Below, piece by piece: positions 1 to 8,108 of a stretch of DNA of 64,000 bases; position 1 is the first letter of the stretch; the number at the start of each line of letters is the position of its first letter. This stretch comes from SYFT01 sp964471115. Lineage in GTDB: Bacteria > Acidobacteriota > Vicinamibacteria > Vicinamibacterales > SCN-69-37. The translations under genes were made by a program, and so were the position numbers. The notes beneath the pieces are model-generated. The model was not told the origin of the DNA, searched no databases, and saw only the letters and a list, made by a program, of their open reading frames with translations. The stretch spans positions 59,048-123,047 of the forward strand of contig CAYYFE010000007.1 of NCBI GenBank assembly GCA_964471115.1, in the 5' to 3' direction.

Positions 1-705
1 GTCGACCAGGGCGCGCAGCGCCGCCGGATCGGGCAGGCCACTGGACGGCTGGGCCGGCGCCGCAATCACGTCCACGCCGCACGCGGACCGCGTCACCAGG
101 CCGTGCAGGAACGCCAGGTCGAGCCGGTGCAGGTTTTCGATGACATCCAGCACGGAATAGCGGGGCTCCACACCAAAAAACAGCGCGGCATCCCCGGGCT
201 CGAGCAGTTCCAGATCCAGATAGGCAACGGAGGCGTCGGGTTGCGACGCCAGCGCCGCCGCGACGTTGACGGCAATCGACGTCGTGCCGATGCCGCCGCG
301 GCCGCCCGTGAAGGCGAGCACCTTCGCCCGGGGCAACGGTGCGCCGGCGGCCGCGCGGGCGCGCAGGACGGCCGCGCGCAGGTCCTCGGCCGACAGCGGA
401 TCGGTCAGGCACTCCGTCATGCCGAGCCGCATGGCCTGGCGCATCAGCCCGACTTCCAGCGCGGTGGCCACAAGGATCAGACTCGCGGCCGGCGCGGTGC
501 GGCGGAACGCCTCGAGTTCCAGCGGCAACTGCCCGGTCTCGCGTGTATCCACCAGCAGCACCTCAGGCGGCGGCCCCGCAGGCCGGGACGACGGCCCGAG
601 CAGGTCCGGCGACGGTCCCGCAGCGGTGACGCGAAAGCCGGCCGCCGACACCAGATCCGCCAGGTGGCGATCCCGCGGGTTCACGATCCAGATTGATGGC
701 ACCAT
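1..705 (-). CDS. cpaE: Flp/Tad pilus assembly ATPase CpaE/TadZ, C-terminus cut by window edge
   Basis: The 235 codons present read from an ATG at 703-705, preceded by the ribosome-binding sequence AGGGGAG, to the left edge, so the C-terminus is missing. Residues 1 to about 120 look like a degenerate receiver (atypical response-regulator) domain. A deviant Walker A, FTGGRGGIGTTS, follows, and then a ParA/MinD-like segment with YLDLELLEPGDA. This is the CpaE/TadZ architecture, in which the protein localises the Tad pilus machine at the inner membrane. It lies 17 bp downstream of the TadG-like gene and is last in the visible operon. The secretion ATPase CpaF and TadB/TadC would be expected beyond the edge. 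The family call is firm. Confidence 0.85.
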   Translation of the reverse strand, partial: MVPSIWIVNPRDRHLADLVSAAGFRVTAAGPSPDLLGPSSRPAGPPPEVLLVDTRETGQLPLELEAFRRTAPAASLILVATALEVGLMRQAMRLGMTECLTDPLSAEDLRAAVLRARAAAGAPLPRAKVLAFTGGRGGIGTTSIAVNVAAALASQPDASVAYLDLELLEPGDAALFFGVEPRYSVLDVIENLHRLDLAFLHGLVTRSACGVDVIAAPAQPSSGLPDPAALRALVD

Positions 706-722
706 GACTGGCTCCCCTCACA

Positions 723-1922
723 TCAACGAACGAGCTGCACCGTCCGGAGAAACGCTGATCCGGGCGGCACGGTCGGACCGCCGGGCTCATAGATGCCCGG
801 CCCGGTGACCAGGTATCCGACGACACTGGTACCGTCCAGCCCGGAGATGAAGAACCCGAGGATGTTGCGCACCAGTACCGTGGCGTGCGCGCCGGTGTTG
901 TGCGCCTCGGTCATGTAGTCATTGACGTCGTACAGCGGAATGGCCACGACCCGCGGGCTGAACGTGTATCCCGGGCATCCGCCCGTTTCCACGCAACTGT
1001 CGGCAATCGGGGTATCACCGCCCACCCACCGCGCGAGCGGATCGAGCGCGATGAGTTCGCGGACGCCCTGGACCGTGGGGCCGACCATGTTGCCGGGCTC
1101 GATCGGAATCCGGTCCCCGATCGCCCACGTCATGGTGTTGCAGTGGCTGATGTTGTAGCGGAAGTCCGCGCCGCCCGTGCCCGACAACTGCAGCGCCGCG
1201 TAGAACCCCGGTTGGATGGGATCCTCCGACGGCTTGAGCGTCAGCTGCAGTCCCAGGTCGGCCTCGAGATTGAAGCCGGTTCCCGGGTTGGTCTCGCTCG
1301 GGGGAATGTAGACGTCCGGGTTCGGGAGCGGGTTGCCCTTCTTGTCGTAGACGTCGAACGTGGACGTCGGCAGCCACGGCCCCGGCACGGGATAGTTCTC
1401 GATCCAGCGATCGGGCACGCCCCAGGGCTTGAGGCAGCCGCTGGCGTTGGCCGGCTGGACCATCGCGGTCGCGGTGGCGCGAATGTTCTGCGCGTCGAGG
1501 CCGATCAGCCGGCCGAAATACATGGGCAGCGCGTTGCCGCGGTCGGCCGTGCGATACGTATCCACGCGCACGCACGTGTTGACGCCGTCCGGACACAGCC
1601 CGAACGTCACGTCCGACTCGGGCACCACGCTGGGCAGCGCGCCCCACACCCAGTTGCGGCGCGCCATGGTGACCGCCACCTCACGGGCGGCGGCGGTGTC
1701 GGTCGCGCTGGCGGGATTGTCGTACGCCAGTGAGACGGCTCCGGCCAACGCCCCCGCGTCGGCGGAGTTCTGGGCCTGCCCGCGGCTGACCCAGAACACG
1801 CCGAAGTCGACGACCAGTGCGGTCAGCGCCATCACGCCGAGCAGCGCGAAGACGACGTGCACCAGCACGGCGCCGGCGTCCCGACGGGCCTGTCCGACTG
1901 ACGAATGGGTTGCGGAGGCCAT
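723..1922 (-). CDS. TadG-like pilus assembly protein
   Basis: A 399-residue protein with one N-terminal membrane segment (about residues 20-45). It is followed by the conserved AQNSADAGALAGA stretch typical of TadG/TadE-like putative Flp pilus-assembly proteins. The remainder is a long, Cys-containing, probably extracytoplasmic domain with no motif I recognise. TadG-type proteins are minor pilin-like or scaffold components of the Tad pilus, anchored in the inner membrane. The gene sits 7 bp downstream of the secretin gene cpaC and 17 bp upstream of cpaE, consistent with co-transcription. Confidence 0.8.
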   Translation of the reverse strand: MASATHSSVGQARRDAGAVLVHVVFALLGVMALTALVVDFGVFWVSRGQAQNSADAGALAGAVSLAYDNPASATDTAAAREVAVTMARRNWVWGALPSVVPESDVTFGLCPDGVNTCVRVDTYRTADRGNALPMYFGRLIGLDAQNIRATATAMVQPANASGCLKPWGVPDRWIENYPVPGPWLPTSTFDVYDKKGNPLPNPDVYIPPSETNPGTGFNLEADLGLQLTLKPSEDPIQPGFYAALQLSGTGGADFRYNISHCNTMTWAIGDRIPIEPGNMVGPTVQGVRELIALDPLARWVGGDTPIADSCVETGGCPGYTFSPRVVAIPLYDVNDYMTEAHNTGAHATVLVRNILGFFISGLDGTSVVGYLVTGPGIYEPGGPTVPPGSAFLRTVQLVR

Positions 1923-1929
1923 GGCACCC

Positions 1930-3351
1930 TCACTTCACGCGCGGACGTGGCTGGTCCTTGGCCGGCGGCGGATCGATGAGCCCCGCGCCCGCAAGCAGGG
2001 CGCCCAGCGCTTCGCCACCATTGCCGCCCTTGCCGCCCTTGGCCGGATCCTTGATGTCGGTCGGCAGCGGCGGCACCTCACCCGGGTTGTACGGCTGCAC
2101 CAGGCGCGGCGTGATGAGCACCATCAGTTCCGTCTGCTCCTCGCGATTCGCCTTGCTGCGGAAGAGCGCCCCGATGATGGGAATCTGACTGAGGATCGGC
2201 ACACCCGCCGTGTCCTCCTGGGTCACGTTGTCGAGCAGGCCGGCGATGGCGAACGACTGTCCATCGCGCAGTTCCACCTCGGTATCGGCATACCGCGACG
2301 ACAGCGACGGAATCCGGAACCCCGACAGCGTCACCCCGTTGTTGAAGTCGAGCGCGCTCACCTCCGGCCGCACATGCAGCCGAATCACGTCGCCGGTGAT
2401 GGTCGGCGTGAAGCGGAGCCGGACCCCGAACTCCTTGAACATCACGGTCACCATACCCGTGGCGGTCTGCACGATCGGCACCGGGAACTCGCCGCCGGCC
2501 AGGAAGCTGGCTTCCTGACCGCTGTAGGCGATCAGGTTCGGCTCGGCCAGGCTGCGGTAGTTGCCCTTCTGTTTGAGGGCCTTCACCACGGCGCCGATGC
2601 CTTCCTTGCGATCGAAGTAGAAGAGGTTCAGGAAGTCGCTGAACGTCAGCCCGTCCGGACCGCCTTCGCGGTCATCGAATTCGGGGGCCGCGAACTGCTG
2701 CGTCGTCGTCCGCGCGAGGAAGCGTTCGCGCGTGGCGAAGAACGAGGCCCCCAGTTCGGTGATGGCGCGGCGGTTCACCTCGGCAAACCGCACCTGCAAC
2801 ATCACCTGCTGGCTGCCCGTGCCGGGAATCTGCAGCAGGTTGATCACCTTGGCCTTCGGCGCACTCGCCTCGGCGATGGCCCCGACCCGCGACCGCACCA
2901 GATGGTCCGCCACCCGGCCCGACAGCAGGATGGCATCGTCGGCCAGGCTGACGCGGATGTCTTCGCCGGGGAAGAGCTCGCGCATGCGCTGCTGCAGGAC
3001 GCTGACGCCGGCTTCGACGACGATCTCACGGTCCTCGCGCCGGTCCGCGCCCCAGATGAAGAGGCTGATGGTGCCGGGCGCCTTGCCGTCGATCAGCAGC
3101 TCGCGGGGCGTGACGACGGTCACGTCGGCGATCTCCGGATCGGTGAGGGCCACCCGCGTGATGTCGAACTCAACGGTCATCACCGTGGAACGGCCGGCCG
3201 TCAGCACGATGCGATTGGCCGTGGCGGCGGTGGCAGGCCCCTGTGCGGCCTGCGTCGGGGACACCAGGCACAGCGCCATCAGGGCGCCGGCCCACCCGGC
3301 GATCCGGAGCGACCGGAGGGCCGGACTGATGAATCTGGAGTAGGTACGCAT
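1930..3351 (-). CDS. cpaC: Type II/IV secretion secretin CpaC/RcpA
   Basis: A 473-residue protein. I chose the ATG at 3349-3351 because it follows a GAGG box and opens a signal peptide (basic MRTYSRF, then a hydrophobic stretch ending TQA). The open frame continues further upstream, but only through CpaB-overlapping codons. The N-terminal half has a pilus-secretin N0/BON-like region (the VTVVTPRELLIDGKAPGT segment). The C-terminal half is a secretin domain with EVELRDGQSFAIAGLL and VPILSQIPIIGALF, the conserved secretin signature. It forms the outer-membrane channel through which the Flp pilus exits. The C-terminal tail is Gly/Lys-rich. It lies 19 bp after cpaB. Confidence 0.92.
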   Translation of the reverse strand: MRTYSRFISPALRSLRIAGWAGALMALCLVSPTQAAQGPATAATANRIVLTAGRSTVMTVEFDITRVALTDPEIADVTVVTPRELLIDGKAPGTISLFIWGADRREDREIVVEAGVSVLQQRMRELFPGEDIRVSLADDAILLSGRVADHLVRSRVGAIAEASAPKAKVINLLQIPGTGSQQVMLQVRFAEVNRRAITELGASFFATRERFLARTTTQQFAAPEFDDREGGPDGLTFSDFLNLFYFDRKEGIGAVVKALKQKGNYRSLAEPNLIAYSGQEASFLAGGEFPVPIVQTATGMVTVMFKEFGVRLRFTPTITGDVIRLHVRPEVSALDFNNGVTLSGFRIPSLSSRYADTEVELRDGQSFAIAGLLDNVTQEDTAGVPILSQIPIIGALFRSKANREEQTELMVLITPRLVQPYNPGEVPPLPTDIKDPAKGGKGGNGGEALGALLAGAGLIDPPPAKDQPRPRVK

Positions 3352-3370
3352 CGGAGACCTCGCTTCGCGT

Positions 3371-4246
3371 TCACTTCTTGATGACTTCGTCGACCCGTTT
3401 GGCAGCGCGGATGATCTGCACCGTGTACGGGGGCGGAGGCGGCGGCGGAGGCGGCGGCGCCGCCTTGGCCGTGACCGGGGCCGGCGCCGCGCGCGTGGCC
3501 CGAGGCCGGGTGGTGACGGCTGCGGCCGGAGCCGGGGCCGGCGCGACCAATGAGGACATCCGGGTCCCCTTCGACTCGGTGGGGACCAGGTCGAGCGGGT
3601 TGCGCAGCGCCAGCGAGATGTTGCCCTCGTTGGTGACCAGCGCGAGGCGCTCGGCATCCTCCGGCGTCACCAGCAACGTGACGACGGTGGCGCGGATCGG
3701 ATCATTCGTCTTGGTCTGTTCCTGATTGGTCCCCGCCGTGAGCACCTGCACGTTGCTGAGCACGACACGCGACACCTCTTCCTTGTCCTTCTCGGAGCGG
3801 ATTGTCGCCACGACATCCACGTGGGTGCCGGGCACCGCGAAGCCGGCCACACCAATCACGTCGTTGACCTTGACGGCCATGGCGCGCATGCCGGGCGGAA
3901 TCGCCGGCGGCAGTCCGGCGCCCGCGCCCACCGGCGCGAGTTTGTCGGCGGTCACCGGTTCGTTGATGACCAGCGGCGCGATGACGCCGCGGCCGACCAG
4001 CGCGTCGACGCTGCCGGCCGTGCCGGGCACGCGGGACGTGTCGGGCCACTGGACGACCCGCAGATCCGCCGCCTTGAGCAGCGTGCCCAGGGGCAGCGGC
4101 GCGGCGGCGACCACGACGGCGTGGCGCCCCTCGACCGTCCGCGGTCCGGCCGCGCGCAGAATGGCGCGGTAGACCCCGAAGCTGGCCACCAGGGCGAGCA
4201 TTGCGGCCACGCCCACAACGATGAGAGTTCTGTTCCTTCGATTCAT
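3371..4246 (-). CDS. cpaB: Flp pilus assembly protein CpaB
   Basis: A 291-residue inner-membrane or periplasmic protein with an N-terminal membrane anchor (residues 8-30). An SAF/antifreeze-like domain follows (around AAPLPLGTLLKAADLRVVQWP), and then the RcpC/CpaB domain with VNDVIGVAGFAVPGTHVDVV. CpaB proteins are thought to work with the secretin CpaC at the outer membrane during Tad pilus assembly. The C-terminus carries an unusual run of ten prolines (around residues 263-272) before a short basic end. It lies between tadE and cpaC in the operon. Confidence 0.9.
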   Translation of the reverse strand: MNRRNRTLIVVGVAAMLALVASFGVYRAILRAAGPRTVEGRHAVVVAAAPLPLGTLLKAADLRVVQWPDTSRVPGTAGSVDALVGRGVIAPLVINEPVTADKLAPVGAGAGLPPAIPPGMRAMAVKVNDVIGVAGFAVPGTHVDVVATIRSEKDKEEVSRVVLSNVQVLTAGTNQEQTKTNDPIRATVVTLLVTPEDAERLALVTNEGNISLALRNPLDLVPTESKGTRMSSLVAPAPAPAAAVTTRPRATRAAPAPVTAKAAPPPPPPPPPPYTVQIIRAAKRVDEVIKK

Positions 4247-4271
4247 GGCGTCACCTCACTCACGCGCGCAC

Positions 4272-4730
4272 TCACGACCCGATCCCGGCGGTTTCCAGAC
4301 GCATCGACGACACCGCGCGCAGCGTCACCGTGCCGTAGTCCCCGCCGCCCACCAGCCGGCCGAACGAGCCGAGGTACTGGAGCGTCGTGGGATACGTGAC
4401 GGTGACGGTGACGACACGAATCGACCGGCCGCCTGTCAGGGGTTCGGTGGTGTAGTCCACCGCGGGCGCCGGCGCCGCGCCCAGCCCGTTCACCGAGAGG
4501 TAGTTCTGGACCCGGGCCTGCGCATCCGCCGCGGTGTAGTTGGGGAGCACGGCCACCCGGGCGCCTTCCCGCGCCGCGTTGGTGATGATCTCGTAGCGCT
4601 GGAAGAGGAAACCAAAGTCCACGATGCCGGCGAGCACGACGAGCAGGATCGGCAGCACGAGCGCCAGTTCAATCAGTTCCGAGCCTCGCGCATCGCGTCC
4701 ACGCCGGAGTCGATCGGTCAGCGTAGCCAT
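4272..4730 (-). CDS. tadE: TadE-like minor pilin
   Basis: A 152-residue protein starting at the ATG at 4728-4730. A longer frame exists, but its extra codons lie inside cpaA. After a short basic leader it has the pseudopilin-like ELIELALVLPILLVVLAG hydrophobic segment with the conserved glutamate. FQRYEIITNAAREGARVA follows, diagnostic of TadE. TadE is processed by the prepilin peptidase and is a minor component needed for Flp pilus assembly. The start overlaps the end of cpaA by 13 bp, indicating translational coupling. Confidence 0.88.
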   Translation of the reverse strand: MATLTDRLRRGRDARGSELIELALVLPILLVVLAGIVDFGFLFQRYEIITNAAREGARVAVLPNYTAADAQARVQNYLSVNGLGAAPAPAVDYTTEPLTGGRSIRVVTVTVTYPTTLQYLGSFGRLVGGGDYGTVTLRAVSSMRLETAGIGS

Positions 4731-5230
4731 AACGTCACCATCACCCCGATGCAGATCGGCAGCGCGTACGGCAGCCGCGGGATCCCCGGGGTGTCCAATG
4801 TCAGCAGCGGATGTGGCGTGAACCCGGAGCGCCACCAGTGCCGCAGCAGCGAGCCCAGATTCAGAAACGCTTCAAACAGATATCCGGTGGCCAGGGCCAT
4901 ACCCAGCGCGATGACGCCGCCGGCCAGCGTCGCCCACAACGCCACCATGAGCACGGGCCACGGCAGCAGCCAGGCCCCGATCGCAGCGAGCAGCTTCACG
5001 TCTCCGCCGCCCATGCCGCCGAGCCAGAAGAACGGCAGAAACACGAGGACGGCGGCGAACCAGCCGCCCAGCGACCACAACCCGCCGGTGACGCCTCCGG
5101 TCACCAGGTGGTACATCAGCGCCATCGCCGCGGCGCCGAACGTCAGACTGTTGGGGATCCGGCGGGAGCGGAGATCGGTGGCGACTGCCACACATGCGGT
5201 CGCGAGCGCGACAAGTTCGGGGGTTCCCAT
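4718..5230 (-). CDS. cpaA: Prepilin peptidase CpaA (A24 family)
   Basis: A 170-residue polytopic membrane protein. It has the two catalytic aspartate motifs of A24 peptidases: D in TDLRSRRIPNSLT and the GMGGGDVKLLAAIG (GxGD) motif. The N-methylation domain of PilD-type enzymes is absent, as is usual for CpaA. It cleaves the leader of the Flp pilins encoded just upstream and probably of TadE. The start is the ATG at 5228-5230; upstream in-frame codons lie within the pilin gene. It is 7 bp downstream of the second pilin gene. Confidence 0.92.
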   Translation of the reverse strand: MGTPELVALATACVAVATDLRSRRIPNSLTFGAAAMALMYHLVTGGVTGGLWSLGGWFAAVLVFLPFFWLGGMGGGDVKLLAAIGAWLLPWPVLMVALWATLAGGVIALGMALATGYLFEAFLNLGSLLRHWWRSGFTPHPLLTLDTPGIPRLPYALPICIGVMVTLWLR

Positions 5231-5237
5231 ATACACG

Positions 5238-5429
5238 TCATTGCGGATTGGGGGGCTCCCACAGTCCGTTGATACCGGCATCCCACGCGGTGTACGCCGA
5301 ACGGAGTGCGCCTCCGAACAGGTCGTAGACCGCCACACTGGCAAAACCAATCGCCCCGGTCAGCAGGGCGTATTCGATCAGGTCCTGGCCATCGTCCTGC
5401 GCCAGAAGGCGCGCGATCAGGGAACGCAT
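5238..5429 (-). CDS. flp: Flp/Fap-type pilin (second copy)
   Basis: A 63-residue prepilin, MRSLIARLLAQDDGQDLIEYALL and onward, with the Flp signature GQDLIEYAL. The conserved E-Y pair follows the cleavage site and leads into the hydrophobic helix. A strong GAGGAGG ribosome-binding site lies 5 bp before the ATG. It is a paralogue of the pilin upstream, but its C-terminal half differs completely (ends GLWEPPNPQ). A stable hairpin separates the two genes, so the two pilins are probably expressed at different levels. Confidence 0.92.
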   Translation of the reverse strand: MRSLIARLLAQDDGQDLIEYALLTGAIGFASVAVYDLFGGALRSAYTAWDAGINGLWEPPNPQ

Positions 5430-5454
5430 GGGACCTCCTCTCGCACCGGCCTCC

Positions 5455-5484
5455 GGCCGGGCGTACCCGGGGGTACGCCCGGCC
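5455..5484 (-). terminator. 14-bp GC-rich hairpin between the two pilin genes
   Basis: Perfect inverted repeat GGCCGGGCGTACCC / GGGTACGCCCGGCC with a 2-nt centre, lying in the 68-bp gap between the pilin genes. No U-tract follows on the minus-strand transcript. It is therefore more likely an attenuator or mRNA-stabilising structure at the 3' end of the first pilin message than a full terminator. That fits high expression of the first pilin and lower expression of the rest of the operon. Confidence 0.6.
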
Positions 5485-5497
5485 GCACGCTGGAACA

Positions 5498-5677
5498 CTA
5501 CGCAGGGGTGACGCCTTCGACTTCGGTCGCCACGCCGCTGTACCAGGCGTCGAGCGCCGCGCCGAGCGCCTGCGCGCCGACGATCGCGGCCAGACTGACG
5601 AATCCGCCGAGCAGCGCGTATTCGATGAGGTCCTGCCCCTGGTCTTCGTGGAAGAAGCGAGTGATGAGGGCTTTCAT
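5498..5677 (-). CDS. flp: Flp/Fap-type major pilin (first gene of operon)
   Basis: A 59-residue prepilin, MKALITRFFHEDQGQDLIEYALL and onward. It has the GQDLIEYAL processing and helix signature and an Ala-rich C-terminal half. It is the first gene of the Tad operon, preceded by an AAAAAGGAGA ribosome-binding region and by a sigma-54-type promoter about 60 bp upstream. A hairpin follows it directly. Its position and the hairpin suggest that it is the major pilin subunit. Confidence 0.92.
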   Translation of the reverse strand: MKALITRFFHEDQGQDLIEYALLGGFVSLAAIVGAQALGAALDAWYSGVATEVEGVTPA

Positions 5678-5737
5678 GACGTGTCTCCTTTTTGATCGAC
5701 GGCCTTTTTCCTGCCAACAACCGTCGCGGAACGTTTG

Positions 5738-5753
5738 TGCAAGAGGGATGCCA
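5738..5753 (-). promoter_or_regulatory. Predicted sigma-54 (-24/-12) promoter of the pilus operon
   Basis: On the minus strand the sequence TGGCATCCCTCTTGCA has GG and GC exactly 10 nt apart. It matches the -24/-12 sigma-54 consensus TGGCAC-N5-TTGC closely. It would start transcription about 50 nt upstream of the first pilin ATG. Sigma-54 control would imply an enhancer-binding regulator encoded elsewhere. Confidence 0.6.
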
Positions 5754-5836
5754 CGAACGGACATCTGCGGTCGTTGTGGTCCGGCCAAATGGCGACGTGA
5801 TTGGTCCTGAGCGCTCCTCGGCCGTACACTGGCCCA

Positions 5837-6241
5837 GTGACACGCGCGCACTTCCTGGAGCCGCTGCTCGAGACCGGCGATCACCGCTGTGGACTTTTTC
5901 GCAACGAGGATGACCGCGCGGTGGCCACGACGATTGAATGCGCGTTTGATTCGCGCTCGCGCAATCGCGGACTGCTCGGGCGAGACGGTCTGGCGCCCGA
6001 CGCGGTGATCATCCTCGCACCGTGCAACTCCGTGCATACGTGGTACATGCGCTTCGTCATCGACATCGTGTTTGTCGCGCGTGATGGGCGGGTGGTGAAA
6101 ATTCGTCGCGCCGTGCGGCCGTGGCGCATGGCGATCGCGTGGCGCGCGTTCGCGACGATTGAAGGCGCGGCCGGACTCGCCGATCGGTGTGATCTTGAGG
6201 TGGGCGATCGTCTGATCGTGAAGCGACTACCCTCAGCGTGA
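5837..6241 (+). CDS. DUF192 family protein
   Basis: A 134-residue protein starting from the GTG at 5837 (a TTG at 5801 is an alternative). It contains the DUF192 core: RGLLGRDGLAPDAVIIL, then CNSVHTWYMRFVIDIVFV and a C-terminal LEVGDRLIV. No signal peptide is seen. In other bacteria DUF192 proteins are small and often exported, and their function is unknown. The gene is divergent from the pilus operon and ends in a strong hairpin shared with the convergent gene. Confidence 0.8.
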   Translation: MTRAHFLEPLLETGDHRCGLFRNEDDRAVATTIECAFDSRSRNRGLLGRDGLAPDAVIILAPCNSVHTWYMRFVIDIVFVARDGRVVKIRRAVRPWRMAIAWRAFATIEGAAGLADRCDLEVGDRLIVKRLPSA

Positions 6242-6303
6242 GGGGCGCGGACTCACCAGCGGCAAAATGCGTGAGGCGGGGGCGAAATACCCCACCGTAC
6301 GGA

Positions 6304-6353
6304 CGTCGGGCGCCTTGTCCGCCGGAGACGACCGGTGAACAAGGCGCCCGACG
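6304..6353. terminator. Bidirectional hairpin terminator
   Basis: A perfect 15-bp inverted repeat, CGTCGGGCGCCTTGT (6304-6318) and its complement (6339-6353), with a 20-nt loop. It lies between the converging DUF192 and LVIVD genes. It has no long T-run, but its position and stability fit a terminator for both. Confidence 0.7.
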
Positions 6354-6357
6354 CGTG

Positions 6358-8094
6358 TTACTTCAGCGTGTTGGCGTAGCCGCGGATCGTGGCGACCAGC
6401 GACCGGTACTTCTTGGCATCGATCGGATTGGCCGCCTTGGCATCACCTTCCAGCGTCGCGGCCATTGCCTCGAGCGGCGCCTTTGCCGTCCCGTTGAGCG
6501 CCGTGTTCACTTCACTCGCGCGCTCGGCGCGCATCGCCTTGCTGCGCACGAGCTGATCGACGTACGCGCGGGCGACGACGGGCACGTCGGGCCATGCCAT
6601 CTTCGGCTGCGACTGCGCGTTGAACTCCTGCATCTTCACCAGCTTCGCGGCTTCGATTTCGTTGGCCGACAGGAACTGGCTGGGCTTGAGTTCGAGCACG
6701 TCGAGGCCGCGCGCGATTTCCGACCCGTAGATGAAGCCGTTGTACCAGTACACGGACCAGTAGCCGGCGGTGATGAGCTTCTCGGCGCTGACCGGCCCGC
6801 GGTCGAAGAACGCGATCTCGACCGGCCGGGTCGCGTCGGTGAAGTCAAACACCGACAGGCCGCCCTGGTACCACGCCTGCACCTTGATGTCCCGGCCGGG
6901 CACCGGAATCAGCGAGCCGTTGTGCGCCACGCAGTTTTCGGTGGCCGTCTGCGCCGCCGGCAGCTTGAAGTAGCTGCGGAACACCATCTTCTTGTTGTGA
7001 ATCTCGAAGATCGCGTTGGCGCCCCAGCTGGGCAGGTCCGTCTCGCGGCACCGCGGTGACGTGCCGCCGCCCCACTCGTCCGTGAAGATGACCTTCGTGC
7101 CGTCGTTGTTGAACGTCGCCGAGTGCCAGTAGGCAAACGACGGATCGGCCACCGCGTCGAGGCGCACCGGGTTCACCGGGTCGGACACGTCCAGCAGGAT
7201 GCCGTTGCCCGAACACGCGCCGGCCGCCAGCCCGAGTTCCGGGTACACGGTGATGTCGTGGCACTGGTTGGTCACCGACGAGCTCTGCGTGCCCTCGCCG
7301 TGCCGTCCGCCCGCCCACAGGCCGGCGATGGCGCCGGTGCCGTAGTCCTGGAAGATGCGCGGCCGGTTGACGATGCGCGCCTTCTCGGGATTCTTGAGCG
7401 GCACCTCGATCACGTCGATGCTGAAGAGCGCCGTCTCCGGGTTGGCGTCCGGCGCGCCGCTCGAGCAGATGTCGAGTTCCTCCTTCTGACGGACGCCCGA
7501 GGTGCCCGAGCCGTACACATAGATGACGTCCGGGTTCTTCACCGTCGGCACCAGCGAATGCGTGTGCGACCCGCGGCACGTCTGCACGGCGGCCACCTGG
7601 CGCGGCTTGTCGAGGTTGGAGATGTCGAAGATGCGCACGCCGCGGAACCGCTCGGGATTGGGCTTGCCCATCTCGCCGGTGCCCTGCGTGCCGCAGTCGA
7701 TGCGGCCGTTGCCGGTTTCAACCGACATGAACAACAGGTTGCCGTACACCGACAGGTCCCCCTGCCCGCCCGGACACGGAATCGACGCGCGCAGCCGCAC
7801 CTTGCGCGGATCCTCGATGTCGTAGAAGTTGAAGCCGTAGAAGTTGCCCAGGAACGCCGTGTTGTCCTTGAACGCCAGGTCCGAGTTGGCGAAGTTCAGC
7901 CCGCCCGACATCGGGTCGCCGAAATTCTCCGGCTTGGGCACGTTGGTCAGCAGCGTCATGTTCCAGGCCGCTTGCCCCGCATCCGTGAGGCCGGCCTTCA
8001 GACCCACACGCGGATCCTGCTGCTGAGCCGATACCTGCCACGCGCCGACGGCCAGCACCGCCGCGACGCCAAGAGACCACATCCGTCGATTCAT
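6358..8094 (-). CDS. Secreted LVIVD-repeat (beta-propeller-like) protein
   Basis: A 578-residue protein starting at the ATG at 8092-8094. A second ATG five codons upstream is possible. It has an N-terminal signal peptide ending WQVSAQ. The body carries several choice-of-propeller segments of the LVIVD type, each centred on a GVRIFDISN / LLDVSDP / LSVFDFTD-like motif followed by a locale such as LDVLELKP. This suggests a six- or seven-bladed propeller exported to the cell envelope. Paired cysteines support an extracytoplasmic location. Substrate or partner is unknown. Such proteins are frequent in Acidobacteriota. It is followed 14 bp upstream by the DUF305 gene in the same direction. Confidence 0.75.
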   Translation of the reverse strand: MNRRMWSLGVAAVLAVGAWQVSAQQQDPRVGLKAGLTDAGQAAWNMTLLTNVPKPENFGDPMSGGLNFANSDLAFKDNTAFLGNFYGFNFYDIEDPRKVRLRASIPCPGGQGDLSVYGNLLFMSVETGNGRIDCGTQGTGEMGKPNPERFRGVRIFDISNLDKPRQVAAVQTCRGSHTHSLVPTVKNPDVIYVYGSGTSGVRQKEELDICSSGAPDANPETALFSIDVIEVPLKNPEKARIVNRPRIFQDYGTGAIAGLWAGGRHGEGTQSSSVTNQCHDITVYPELGLAAGACSGNGILLDVSDPVNPVRLDAVADPSFAYWHSATFNNDGTKVIFTDEWGGGTSPRCRETDLPSWGANAIFEIHNKKMVFRSYFKLPAAQTATENCVAHNGSLIPVPGRDIKVQAWYQGGLSVFDFTDATRPVEIAFFDRGPVSAEKLITAGYWSVYWYNGFIYGSEIARGLDVLELKPSQFLSANEIEAAKLVKMQEFNAQSQPKMAWPDVPVVARAYVDQLVRSKAMRAERASEVNTALNGTAKAPLEAMAATLEGDAKAANPIDAKKYRSLVATIRGYANTLK

Positions 8095-8108
8095 CGTTGT
8101 CCTCTCCA

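Noticed and set aside
1429..3381. Long plus-strand open frame (650 codons) over the pilus genes
   Set aside because: It is antisense to tadG and cpaC, Arg/His-rich and without any domain; in high-GC DNA such shadow frames are common.
4221..5810. 529-codon plus-strand frame across cpaA and pilin genes
   Set aside because: Antisense to a well-supported pilin/CpaA/TadE set; no conserved motif and no ribosome-binding site.
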